Shown here one piece after another: positions 35,137 to 43,710 of a stretch of 64,000 nucleotides of DNA (position 1 is its first letter; every line of letters starts with the position of its first letter). Below the pieces are notes generated by a model. The model was given only the letters and a program-made list of their open reading frames with translations, was not told the origin of the DNA and ran no database searches. This stretch comes from Gottfriedia acidiceleris (lineage in GTDB: Bacteria; Bacillota; Bacilli; Bacillales; Bacillaceae_G): contig NZ_NESS01000002.1 in assembly GCF_002128425.1 (NCBI RefSeq), positions 62,001 to 126,000 of the forward strand, given 5' to 3'. Both the position numbers and the translations under genes were made by a program.

Positions 35137-36419
35137 TATGCTCTTTTAACGATATTAAAATTAGCTTCAAGAAGCTCCCAATTTTGAATAAACGGTAATC
35201 CTAATTTCCAATATGATATACCTCGTATATTCTCTTGCTTTATTAAGTTAAACTTAGCTTGAATTGATCTTGCATCTTCGAACCAAACTTCATGTTTTTG
35301 ACCATTTGATTCTGTATAACGGAAATGAGGTGCTTTAGCTTTGTTATCAAAAAGGATTTCGTTTGTCATTTGAATTGCTAAGTTTGTAGCAGCTTCAGCA
35401 CTTAATGCTTTAGCCATAGTACCTTGTTTAAATGGAACTTTCCAGTCAAATCCATATAAATTTTGACCCATTACAATTTTTGGTACAGGGATTACGGTCT
35501 TTGCATAATTAATTACTTTTCGAACTTGATCAATCGGCGATACGGCCATCGGTGGACCGCCTTGCCAACCCCAATCGTATGTCATGATTACAACGAAGTC
35601 CACAGCTTTACCTATATTAGCGTAATCATGAGCTTCATAAAATCTACCTTTTTGGGTTGAACTTGTTTTAGGTATTAAAGTAGCACTTAATATGAATCCT
35701 TGAGGCAGTCTTGATTTTACTTTATATAAAAAATTAATATATGCTACACGATCAGTCGAAGCAACGTCTTCAAAGTCTATATTTACTTCTCTGAATCCAT
35801 ATCTATTAGCCGTACTAATAATTGTATTTATCAATTTGTCTTGAACTGCAGGACTTTGTAATATATCGGTTGCGAGTGATGTTGAAAACTGTCCATTTTC
35901 AAGATTAGAGACAACCATCATATAAATACAGCGATTATCCTTTGCAATTTGAGGAATGTTTCCTAGCGGCGGTTCTGTTAGCGTACCATCTCTTTTTGCA
36001 TCAAAGCTAAAATGTGCTAAATAGGTTAAAAACTTACCTTCTGTTCGAGCAGCTTCCTCAAGTGCAGGCCGAATTGGGTTTGAAGTAGGCTGTAAATAGC
36101 CTATTGACTCTATATTTCTTTTTTTACGTGGTGGAAGATGTAACTTTTGACCGACATGTAATGAAGCATATGGACTAATTCCGCTAAGGGTTGCAATTTG
36201 ACTACTAGATACTCCATAAGTTAAGCCTAAATCAAATAAATTATCACCAGGTTGAACAAAATATTCATTTCCTGTAGTTGGTACAACAAGCGCTTGACCT
36301 TTTATTATTTTATAAGGAGCTACTAGAGCATTAGAATTAATGAGTGCTTGGCGTTCAACTCCATAAAAATCTGCAATACTCATTACTGTTTCTCCACTTT
36401 TTACAACATGAATTTGCAT
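35136..36419 (-). CDS. sleL: LysM/GH18 spore cortex-lytic enzyme (SleL/YaaH type)
   Basis: The 427-residue protein starts with two LysM modules (VKSGETVMSIADFYGV and VQPGDNLFDLGLTYGV, residues 1 to about 95) followed by a glycoside hydrolase family 18 domain with the catalytic strand EVNIDFEDV and a conserved FVVIMTYDWGW. SleL is an N-acetylglucosaminidase that degrades cortex fragments in germination. No signal peptide is present, consistent with spore-coat delivery. The start is ATG 36419 after GGAAGGAGAT; a TTG one codon earlier is possible. Related proteins YaaH and YdhD cannot be separated by eye. Confidence 0.87.
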   Translation of the reverse strand: MQIHVVKSGETVMSIADFYGVERQALINSNALVAPYKIIKGQALVVPTTGNEYFVQPGDNLFDLGLTYGVSSSQIATLSGISPYASLHVGQKLHLPPRKKRNIESIGYLQPTSNPIRPALEEAARTEGKFLTYLAHFSFDAKRDGTLTEPPLGNIPQIAKDNRCIYMMVVSNLENGQFSTSLATDILQSPAVQDKLINTIISTANRYGFREVNIDFEDVASTDRVAYINFLYKVKSRLPQGFILSATLIPKTSSTQKGRFYEAHDYANIGKAVDFVVIMTYDWGWQGGPPMAVSPIDQVRKVINYAKTVIPVPKIVMGQNLYGFDWKVPFKQGTMAKALSAEAATNLAIQMTNEILFDNKAKAPHFRYTESNGQKHEVWFEDARSIQAKFNLIKQENIRGISYWKLGLPFIQNWELLEANFNIVKRA

Positions 36420-36530
36420 CAAGTTTATCTCCTTCCATTAAACGTAGATATTCGTCTCTATTAAATATATGCCAAATAGTTTGGATTAGAAGAGAATAGG
36501 TGGAAAAGCAAGTTGAAATTGATTTTGATA

Positions 36531-36560
36531 ATAAAAACCCTAGCCGGTAGCTAGGGTTTG
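36531..36560 (-). terminator. Terminator of the SPFH gene
   Basis: AAACCCTAGC and GCTAGGGTTT form a 10-bp stem; on the minus strand it is followed by TTTTTATT and lies 11 bases past the SPFH stop. Confidence 0.88.
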
Positions 36561-36570
36561 AGGGGAATTT

Positions 36571-37464
36571 TTATTTTTTTGATTCTTTATTGTTATTTGG
36601 ATCAAGTGGAAATTGAATGATATTTGAACTACTACCTGAGACAGTAGGAAGCTTACCATCCCATTTCTCTGCTTTTTTATATTCAATTAACTCATTGGTT
36701 AATGATTTCTGAATCACTTGGTTCGCTTTTGCTTGACCTTCTGCCCGTATAAGCTGTGAATCGGCATCAGCCTTTGCTTCGACTTTTTTCTTTTCTGCTT
36801 CTATTCTAGCCGTTTCAAGTTCAATTTTTTTACGATCATTTTCTTGGGCTGCTTGAACACGTGCATCAATTGCATCCTGCGTTTTTGCATCTGGTTTTGG
36901 TGTTCCTAATGTTAGATTTTCAACAAAGAAACCAAGTACCTTTACATCGTCTTTATAAATTGTTTCAATATCAGCAGAGGCATTACTTGATTTCTCACCG
37001 TATAATTGTAAAACTGTGTACTTTGATACTGCAATACGTGCTGCATCTTGTAAACGTTTCTTTAAATATGTATCCTCAATTTCTTCAATTGCCACAGGTC
37101 CAAACTCATTAAACATTGATACTACTTTTGAGGAATCAATTTTATAGGTATAAGATAAATCCATTTCAATCCTTTTACCGTCTGAAGTAGCTAATGCAAC
37201 ATCTTTATATTCTACAGTACGTAGACGGACTGGGTATTCGGTAACTTTATCGAATAAACCAACGAAATTCCAACCTTGTGATAATGTATTTTTCTGTATA
37301 CCACCATTTGGTGAATAGACAACTCCTACATAACCTGGCGTAATTTTTTCAATAAATAAAGTTGGAATTGTTACTAGTAAGATGAGTGCGATACCTGCGA
37401 TGATTCCACCAATTAGCTTACGATTAAAAAATGAATTCTTTTTTTCATTTGGTCGAATTTCCAT
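36571..37464 (-). CDS. SPFH/prohibitin-family membrane protein
   Basis: The 297-residue protein has one N-terminal transmembrane helix (residues 17-38) and a band-7/SPFH domain beginning EKITPGYVGVVYSPNGGIQK. A long charged coiled-coil region follows (KKIELETARIEAEKKKVEAK). Such proteins form membrane-associated oligomeric scaffolds. The upstream small membrane ORF overlaps its start and is probably co-translated. It occupies the place of yneQ/yneR in the B. subtilis order. The last residues are low-complexity and polar. Confidence 0.87.
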   Translation of the reverse strand: MEIRPNEKKNSFFNRKLIGGIIAGIALILLVTIPTLFIEKITPGYVGVVYSPNGGIQKNTLSQGWNFVGLFDKVTEYPVRLRTVEYKDVALATSDGKRIEMDLSYTYKIDSSKVVSMFNEFGPVAIEEIEDTYLKKRLQDAARIAVSKYTVLQLYGEKSSNASADIETIYKDDVKVLGFFVENLTLGTPKPDAKTQDAIDARVQAAQENDRKKIELETARIEAEKKKVEAKADADSQLIRAEGQAKANQVIQKSLTNELIEYKKAEKWDGKLPTVSGSSSNIIQFPLDPNNNKESKK

Positions 37465-37606
37465 TATTTTTGTCCCCCTTATCTTTTAAAATATTTTTTA
37501 CTTTAGCTGATTTCTCACCAATTTTTTCAAATGTTGGAGAAAGAAGAAGCCAAACTCCAAATAAAAGAAGAAGGATGATTATAATTGAACCTACTAAAAC
37601 CTTCAG
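37445..37606 (-). CDS. Small single-pass membrane protein upstream of the SPFH gene, probable CTG start
   Basis: In this frame a consensus AGGAGGT lies nine bases before a CTG codon, and no ATG, GTG or TTG exists at suitable spacing. From the CTG the peptide is 53 residues: KVLVGSIIIILLLLFGVWLL as a membrane helix, then a short basic tail (KIGEKSAKVKNILKDKGDKN). A TTG at 37630 is in frame but would put the ribosome binding site inside the gene. The end overlaps the SPFH start by 20 bases. I do not recognise the family; it probably partners the SPFH protein. Confidence 0.6.
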   Translation of the reverse strand: MKVLVGSIIIILLLLFGVWLLLSPTFEKIGEKSAKVKNILKDKGDKNNGNSTK

Positions 37607-37747
37607 GGAAGATCGACCTCCTAATTTCAATTGTTAAAAAATCATTAGTTTATTATAAGGAAATTATAACATTTAGGATAAGTTAAAAAATAGAACAATT
37701 ATTAATTTTTTGGTAAAGTATTCTGTAGAAGAATAAGAGGTGAATTT

Positions 37748-38170
37748 ATGTTTGTTTCAGAGAAATTAGTTGAAGTAAGATATGCAGAAACAGATGCAAT
37801 GGGTGTTGTGTACCATGCAAATTATTTAGTGTGGTTTGAAATTGGACGTACTCAATTAATAAAAGATTTGGGTTTTAATTATGCTGAAATGGAATCACAA
37901 GGTGTCATTTCTCCAGTGATTGATTTGAATGTTTCATATAAGAAAAGTCTACGATATGGACAGTCTGCGAAAGTAAAAACAAAAATAAAATCACTGACAC
38001 CACTTAAAGTGATTTATGAATATGAAATTGTGAATGAAGAAGGAGATATTTGTTGTATAGGAAGTTCAACACATGTCCTTGTTCATAAAGAAACATTTAG
38101 ACCGATTAAATTCAAGAAAATGTTCCCTGATTGGTTTGAAGCATATGAAAGAGCGATGGAGCAGGAATAA
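37748..38170 (+). CDS. yneP: Acyl-CoA thioesterase, hotdog fold (YneP)
   Basis: The 140-residue single hotdog domain has the 4-hydroxybenzoyl-CoA thioesterase-type signature VRYAETDAMGVVYHANYLVWFE with the catalytic aspartate in ETDAMG. It hydrolyses acyl-CoA of unknown preference. It lies next to plsY as in B. subtilis yneP. AGAGGTGAA precedes the ATG. Confidence 0.93.
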   Translation: MFVSEKLVEVRYAETDAMGVVYHANYLVWFEIGRTQLIKDLGFNYAEMESQGVISPVIDLNVSYKKSLRYGQSAKVKTKIKSLTPLKVIYEYEIVNEEGDICCIGSSTHVLVHKETFRPIKFKKMFPDWFEAYERAMEQE

Positions 38171-38202
38171 GGGAATAAAAGAGCAAAAAGTGCATGGATA
38201 AA

Positions 38203-38242
38203 AAAAGATTAGAGATGGAATATTTTATCTCTAATCTTTTCA
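38203..38242. terminator. Bidirectional terminator between yneP and plsY
   Basis: AAAAGATTAGAGAT and ATCTCTAATCTTTT form a 14-bp stem around a 10-base loop with T-rich ends. Confidence 0.92.
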
Positions 38243-38264
38243 TTGAGGAACCAATTTTGTGCTT

Positions 38265-38867
38265 TTAAAATTTTACTTTTGGTTCTGTTTTTTCTCTAAT
38301 TCTTTTTATATTCGGACGGTGTTTATAGACGACAAAGATGGTTAGTACGATTAAAATGTAAGTTATAATATAGTCATTGTCTTTAATTAGTCCCGTGTAT
38401 TCCATTATAAAAGCTAAAATTGTACCTATAAAAGCTGTTAACATTGAAGAAAGTGATACGTATTTTGTTATTTTTAAACTAATTGCGAAGATGATAATTA
38501 GGGCTACAAAAAGTAGCGGGGATGCAAATAATAAAATTCCTGCTGAAGTTGCTACCGCTTTACCACCTCTAAAACCAGCGAATATTGGATACATATGACC
38601 GATTACAGCTATTAGGCCGATAATTAAAGGGTGAATTCCATGATAATGGAAAAATACGGGTAATGAAGCTGCTAGTGTTCCTTTTAAAATATCTCCAAGT
38701 GTTACAATAATACCTGCTTTTTTACCTAATGTGCGGAATGTATTTGTTGCACCAAGATTTCCACTACCGTGTTGACGAATATCTACTCCGTAAAATATTT
38801 TTCCAACTACTAAACCGAATGGTACAGATCCGATTAAATAGGCTAGTACAATAATGACCAAACTCAT
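38265..38867 (-). CDS. plsY: Acyl-phosphate:glycerol-3-phosphate acyltransferase PlsY
   Basis: The 200-residue multi-spanning enzyme performs the first acylation in phospholipid synthesis using acyl-phosphate. Conserved loops are [32 protein letters not shown] and [13 protein letters not shown], and a later HRPNIKRI. The divergent orientation to parE/parC is the conserved arrangement in Bacillus, but a two-component/HtrA module is inserted between them here. AAGGAG precedes the ATG. Confidence 0.96.
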   Translation of the reverse strand: MSLVIIVLAYLIGSVPFGLVVGKIFYGVDIRQHGSGNLGATNTFRTLGKKAGIIVTLGDILKGTLAASLPVFFHYHGIHPLIIGLIAVIGHMYPIFAGFRGGKAVATSAGILLFASPLLFVALIIIFAISLKITKYVSLSSMLTAFIGTILAFIMEYTGLIKDNDYIITYILIVLTIFVVYKHRPNIKRIREKTEPKVKF

Positions 38868-39041
38868 TTTCTAGCTCCTTTTCAAACAATAATAAATTAG
38901 TGCAGTATCATATGATTTTATCACAATTTTAAGCGAATATATAGATAATTGCTTTAGAATATTAATCCAAATGAAGAAACAAAGGACATTTTATATTAGG
39001 TAAAAGTTGTTTGATATCAATTTTAATGAAAGGAAAAAAAT

Positions 39042-39716
39042 ATGAATCCGACAGTTTTAATCATTGAAGATGAAAAAAGATTACGAGAAATCGTAAAAGA
39101 GTATTTTGAAAACGATCAATTTATTGTGATCGAAGCAGAAGATGGAGAACAAGGTATAAAGAAATTTAACGAAAATCAAGTAGATTTAATTATTTTAGAT
39201 TTAATGCTACCGATATTAGATGGATGGGAAGTTTGTAAGATAATTAGAGAACAATCAAGTATTCCAATCATCATGATCACTGCTCGTTCAGAAGAAGAAG
39301 ATCAATTACTAGGTTTTGATCTTGGAACAGATGAATATGTGACAAAGCCATTCAGTCCTAAAATTCTTGTTGCAAAAGCAAAGAGTGTACTTAGAAGAAC
39401 AGCTGATCTGAAAGAAGACGATAAAGAATCTAAAACGATTTGTGGAATTACGATAAATACTTCCTCAAGGACAGCTTCAATTAATAATGAAATATTACAA
39501 CTTACGAATAAAGAATTCGAATTATTATGTTATTTAATTGATAATAAAGGCATCGTATTAACAAGAGATCAATTATTGAATAATATTTGGGGCTTTGATT
39601 ATTTTGGTGATGGAAGAACTGTTGATACACATATAAAAAAGCTTAGACATAAATTGGGAGACAAAGCAAAGCATATAGCAACAGTTATTAGAGTAGGCTA
39701 TAAGTTTGAGGAGTAG
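39042..39716 (+). CDS. OmpR/PhoB-family response regulator
   Basis: The 224-residue protein has a receiver domain with phosphoacceptor Asp53 (LIILDLMLP), acidic pocket EDE (residues 9-11), the switch MITARSEEED and Lys in DEYVTKPFSP, followed by a winged-helix DNA-binding domain ending VDTHIKKLRHKLGD and RVGYKFEE. The kinase gene starts four bases after the stop. With the HtrA gene next it may sense secretion or cell-envelope stress like CssR, but specificity cannot be read from the sequence. Confidence 0.92.
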   Translation: MNPTVLIIEDEKRLREIVKEYFENDQFIVIEAEDGEQGIKKFNENQVDLIILDLMLPILDGWEVCKIIREQSSIPIIMITARSEEEDQLLGFDLGTDEYVTKPFSPKILVAKAKSVLRRTADLKEDDKESKTICGITINTSSRTASINNEILQLTNKEFELLCYLIDNKGIVLTRDQLLNNIWGFDYFGDGRTVDTHIKKLRHKLGDKAKHIATVIRVGYKFEE

Positions 39717-39719
39717 AAG

Positions 39720-41510
39720 ATGAAAAATAGTATAGTCCGTAAACTTTTTTTATCGATCACGTTATTATTAGTTATTTTTTTATTAATTGTATTTGTTGGT
39801 CAATCAATCTTTATGCAATCCTTTTATACGAATAAGAAAGTAAATATTGTAACTGAAGAACTAACACAATTTGCTAAAGGATATAAAGCAGGTAAGTTTA
39901 ACAATAATCAATTTCAACAAGAACTAACCAAACTATATTCAAAGTACAATACTACTTTAGCAGTTTTAGATAAAAGTGGTGTACTAAAAGCTGAGAATAA
40001 TTTTGATTTAACCGTTCTTACGAATGAAGGAAAAAAAGTATATGTACCTTTAAATAATCTATTATATTCGGATCAAATTGATAGTATTTTAGGGCTTAAT
40101 ATTAAAGAAAATTCGAGAATTACAATCCGAGGTTATGTTCAAGATGATTATTTTATTCCACTTTATATAAAAACGAATATGGGTGTGTGGCAAGAGGAAA
40201 ATCAACCGTCTAACACAGTTCAAATGTCAACTAAAAATAGTCTTCAAGAAATGGTGAATATTGAAATTAAAGGGAAAGTTGTTAATTTACATTTACCTAT
40301 TGCAAATCAATATACGTATTCAGCTCAAATGAACTCATTAATGGGTGCAATTACTGATTGGACAAAGAGTAATGAAGATTTTTCTAAATATAGTGAGGAA
40401 GATTTTCCATTAATTTATCGCTATTTAGATCGAGCAAATGGATTGGAAAATAAAGTTTTTATTTACCCAATTAGTACGATTAAAGGTTCTAAAGAAGTTA
40501 TTTTTGCCATTACATCACTACAACCAGTAAATGAAGCAATGTACGTTTTAAAAGATTTTTATATTTACGCATTTATTGTTGCTTTATTATTAATAGTGAT
40601 CGTTTCTTTTTACTATTCGAAATTGATTACTAAGCCTTTATTGAAAATGAATTCTGTAACAAATCAATTAGCAAAGTTAAATTTTAACGAGAAAATCGAT
40701 ATTCAATCAGATGATGAAATTGGACAATTATCAAAATCAATTAATTCATTATCTGAGAATTTAGCTAGTACAATTGAAAATTTACAGCAAGCAAATGTTA
40801 AATTAATAAAGGATATTGAAAAAGAAAAGCAGCTTGAGCAAATAAGAAAAGAGTTTATTAGTGGAGTTTCTCATGAGCTAAAAACCCCTTTAAGTATTGT
40901 GCAAAGTTATGCAGAAGGTTTAAAAGATGGATTAAATATTGAAAAAAATGGTTATTATGCAGATGTAATCCTTGAAGAAGTTGATCGGATGAACGGGTTA
41001 GTTGTAGATATGCTAGAACTTTCCAAACTTCAATCAGGAACATACACACTTAAAAGTCAACCTTTCTTAATTGTGGATTGCATAGAAAATGTGATTATTC
41101 GCATGTTTGAAAATAGTAGTAATCATTGTAAGTTTCATTTTAATTTAGACGAAGACACGTTAGTAATAGGTGAAAAAAGAAAAATAGAACAAGTTCTCAT
41201 TAATATCCTTTCAAATGCAATTCATTATGGTAACCCAGGTAGTGTCATAAAAATGAATTTATTAGATGAAGGGGAATATGTAAATATCGCTATTTTTAAT
41301 GAAGGTAATCCAATCCCTGCTGATAAAATTGATAAAATTTGGGATCGCTTCTATCGAATTGATGAATCTAGAAATAGACAAAATGGTGGAACAGGTTTAG
41401 GTTTAGCGATCGTAAAAACAATCCTTGACTTACATCATTCAACTATAAAAGTTCATAATAAGAAAGATGGAGTTGAATTCATTTTTAATTTGAAAAAATA
41501 TTTAAATTAA
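39720..41510 (+). CDS. Sensor histidine kinase
   Basis: The 596-residue protein has a transmembrane helix near residues 9-31, a large extracytoplasmic domain of about 240 residues, a second helix near 280-300, a HAMP linker, and a HisKA domain with His385 in SGVSHELKTPLS. The ATPase part shows N box ILSNAIHYG, and G boxes DRFYRIDESRNRQNGGTGLG. It forms a pair with the upstream regulator (GAGGAG ribosome binding site overlapping the regulator's stop). The extracytoplasmic domain is unusually long for a CssS homologue, so the input may differ. Confidence 0.93.
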   Translation: MKNSIVRKLFLSITLLLVIFLLIVFVGQSIFMQSFYTNKKVNIVTEELTQFAKGYKAGKFNNNQFQQELTKLYSKYNTTLAVLDKSGVLKAENNFDLTVLTNEGKKVYVPLNNLLYSDQIDSILGLNIKENSRITIRGYVQDDYFIPLYIKTNMGVWQEENQPSNTVQMSTKNSLQEMVNIEIKGKVVNLHLPIANQYTYSAQMNSLMGAITDWTKSNEDFSKYSEEDFPLIYRYLDRANGLENKVFIYPISTIKGSKEVIFAITSLQPVNEAMYVLKDFYIYAFIVALLLIVIVSFYYSKLITKPLLKMNSVTNQLAKLNFNEKIDIQSDDEIGQLSKSINSLSENLASTIENLQQANVKLIKDIEKEKQLEQIRKEFISGVSHELKTPLSIVQSYAEGLKDGLNIEKNGYYADVILEEVDRMNGLVVDMLELSKLQSGTYTLKSQPFLIVDCIENVIIRMFENSSNHCKFHFNLDEDTLVIGEKRKIEQVLINILSNAIHYGNPGSVIKMNLLDEGEYVNIAIFNEGNPIPADKIDKIWDRFYRIDESRNRQNGGTGLGLAIVKTILDLHHSTIKVHNKKDGVEFIFNLKKYLN

Positions 41511-41591
41511 ATCAAAAAGTTCACAGCAAATACACATGAGTGGGTTAAATTAATATCAATCAAAGATACCTACATATTGGAGGAATGAATT

Positions 41592-42794
41592 ATGGGATAT
41601 TATGATGAAACAGATTTATATGATGAGAATCAAAATAATAATCATAAAAGACAAAAGAGAAGTAGACGTGGGGGGTATCCGCTTGTTACAGGGTTTATTG
41701 GAGCAATCATTGGAGCTGTAACGATCTCAGTAGTATCACCGGATATTTTTAACTTAACGAATAAAAATGCAAACTTATCAAATGACACGAATACTGTACC
41801 AACACAAGTTATTAATGTATCACGTGAAGATTTAACAACTACGATCCAAAATGCTCGCAAATTTGTAGTAGGAGTTAATAATTATCAATCATCAAATCCT
41901 TTTTCAATGGAAACACAAGAAGCTGGATCAGGTTCTGGTGTTGTTTATAAAAAAGTAGGAAATAAAGCTTTAGTAGCAACAAATAACCACGTTGTTGCTG
42001 GTGCAAAACAATTAAAAGTAAAAATGGCAGATGGTCAATTAATTGATGCTAAACTAGTTGGAACTGATGAATTATTAGATTTAGCTGTTGTAGCAATTGA
42101 TGCAAAATATGTGACGAATATTGCAAAATTAGGTGACTCAGAAAAAATTAACGTAGGTGAAACTGCTATAGCAATTGGAAATCCACTTGGATTTTTAGAA
42201 AGTACTGTAACAGAAGGTATTGTAAGTAGTAAAGCTCGTGAAATACCACAAGATATCGACGGAGATGGAGTAGCTGATTACCAAACTCAAGTAATTCAAA
42301 CGGATGCAGCAATTAATCCTGGTAATAGTGGTGGTGCATTAATCAATGCAAAAGGTGAAGTAATCGGGATCAATTCAAGTAAAATTGCTGAACAAGCTGT
42401 GGAAGGAATTGGATTTGCGATCCCAATGAATATTGCAAAACCAGCTTTAGATCAAATCGAAAAATTTGGTGAAGTTACTAGACCTGTAATGGGTGTAGGC
42501 TTAAAGTCACTTGATGAAATTCCTCAATTTAATATCGAAGAAACATTAAAATTACCTGGTTCAGTGACTAAAGGTGCAGTTGTTACGCATGTTGATCCAA
42601 ATACACCTGCTGCGAAAGTAGGAATGAAACAATTAGACGTTATTGTTGCACTTGATGACAAACCAGTAAGTGACGTAATAACTGTAAGAGAATACCTATA
42701 TTCTAACAAAAAAGTTGGAGATAAATTAAAGATTACTTATTACCGAGATGGTAAATTAAAAAATTCAACATTAACATTAGCTTCTAGTCAATGA
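41592..42794 (+). CDS. htrA: HtrA/DegP-family serine protease with PDZ domain
   Basis: The 400-residue protein has a cytoplasmic start, a transmembrane helix at about 30-50, a trypsin-like domain with catalytic triad His133 (TNNHVVAG), Asp163 (LLDLAVV) and Ser246 (PGNSGGAL), and a C-terminal PDZ domain (about 295-395). HtrA degrades misfolded secreted proteins. An acidic EF-hand-like loop DIDGDGVADY interrupts the protease domain. It follows the two-component genes by 81 bases, so it is a candidate regulon member. GGAGG precedes the ATG. Confidence 0.93.
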   Translation: MGYYDETDLYDENQNNNHKRQKRSRRGGYPLVTGFIGAIIGAVTISVVSPDIFNLTNKNANLSNDTNTVPTQVINVSREDLTTTIQNARKFVVGVNNYQSSNPFSMETQEAGSGSGVVYKKVGNKALVATNNHVVAGAKQLKVKMADGQLIDAKLVGTDELLDLAVVAIDAKYVTNIAKLGDSEKINVGETAIAIGNPLGFLESTVTEGIVSSKAREIPQDIDGDGVADYQTQVIQTDAAINPGNSGGALINAKGEVIGINSSKIAEQAVEGIGFAIPMNIAKPALDQIEKFGEVTRPVMGVGLKSLDEIPQFNIEETLKLPGSVTKGAVVTHVDPNTPAAKVGMKQLDVIVALDDKPVSDVITVREYLYSNKKVGDKLKITYYRDGKLKNSTLTLASSQ

Positions 42795-42836
42795 TTGACA
42801 GGCAATTGATTTAGGAAATATGATAAAAGAATAATA

Positions 42837-42870
42837 AATAAGCGAAAAGTGGGATCTTTTCGCTTATTTA
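42837..42870 (+). terminator. Terminator after htrA
   Basis: AATAAGCGAAAAG and CTTTTCGCTTATT form a 13-bp stem with a 6-base loop and a TTTA tail. Confidence 0.9.
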
Positions 42871-42895
42871 TGCAATTAGAAAGGGTGATTAGCAA

Positions 42896-43306
42896 ATGAG
42901 TAAATACCCATCAAGAGAAGAAATTGGCAAGATTTTAAAATCAAGTAAAGTAATCGCAGTTGTTGGCTTATCAGCGGACCCATCTAAAACGTCTCATATG
43001 GTAAGTAAGGCAATGCAAGATGCTGGATATAAAATTATTCCAGTAAATCCAACAGTAGATACTGTTTTAGGAGAAAAAGCTGTACATAGTTTAACAGAAA
43101 TAAAAGGAAAAGTTGATATTGTAAATGTATTTAGAAGACCTGAACACCTATTACCTGTAGCACAAGAGTTTCTTAAAATTGATTGCGATGTTTTCTTTGC
43201 ACAGCTTGGAATTGAAAACGAAGAAGCATATCAGTTGTTAAAAGAAAATGGTAAAACTGTCATTATGGATCGTTGTATCAAGGTAGAACATGCAATGACA
43301 AGATAG
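42896..43306 (+). CDS. yneT: CoA-binding domain protein YneT
   Basis: The 136-residue Rossmann-type CoA-binding protein has VIAVVGLSADPSKTSH near residue 20, GYKIIPVNPTVD, and ending CIKVEHAMTR. The function is unknown; it resembles the N-terminal domain of acyl-CoA synthetases. It lies upstream of parE as in B. subtilis. AAAGGGTGATT precedes the ATG. Confidence 0.92.
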   Translation: MSKYPSREEIGKILKSSKVIAVVGLSADPSKTSHMVSKAMQDAGYKIIPVNPTVDTVLGEKAVHSLTEIKGKVDIVNVFRRPEHLLPVAQEFLKIDCDVFFAQLGIENEEAYQLLKENGKTVIMDRCIKVEHAMTR

Positions 43307-43354
43307 GCCGTTAAAAAAGCTCACTCAAATTTTTGAAGTTTGTCAAAAACCTGG

Positions 43355-43385
43355 CTCACTGTTAATCAGTGAGTTTTTTTAACGG
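43355..43385 (+). terminator. Terminator after yneT
   Basis: CTCACTG and CAGTGAG form the core stem followed by a seven-T run; the run and following AACGG also pair with GCCGTTAAAAAA at 43307-43318, giving a larger structure. Between it and parE (43386-43662) I see only AT-rich sequence. Confidence 0.88.
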
Positions 43386-43662
43386 TAGATCGAGTAGAGA
43401 TTAAGTAAATTAGAGAATGCCAAAGAATATTGCTTCAAAAGTTAATGTTATATAAGCAATTAAAATGCCGCATACACGGTCTGTAAAATTTGAATTTTAA
43501 TATGCAAATTTATCAATTTTTAACTTTAAAGCTTCATTTTCTTGATTCTAATATCCAGCTTTTTATGAACTTGTCCTATTTTTTTTTTCGTGTTCGACTT
43601 GTAAGTTAGGAAAAAAACCATTAACATGAACGATTAGAAGCAACATTTTATTTATATTATGA

Positions 43663-43668
43663 TATAAT
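43663..43668 (+). promoter_or_regulatory. -10 element of parE-parC
   Basis: A perfect TATAAT lies 43 bases before the parE start. No strong -35 hexamer is seen 17 bases upstream, so the promoter assignment is tentative. Confidence 0.45.
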
Positions 43669-43710
43669 GGAACAGATGTTCTTATGTAAGTGTTTAGTTA
43701 GAAAGGAGAA

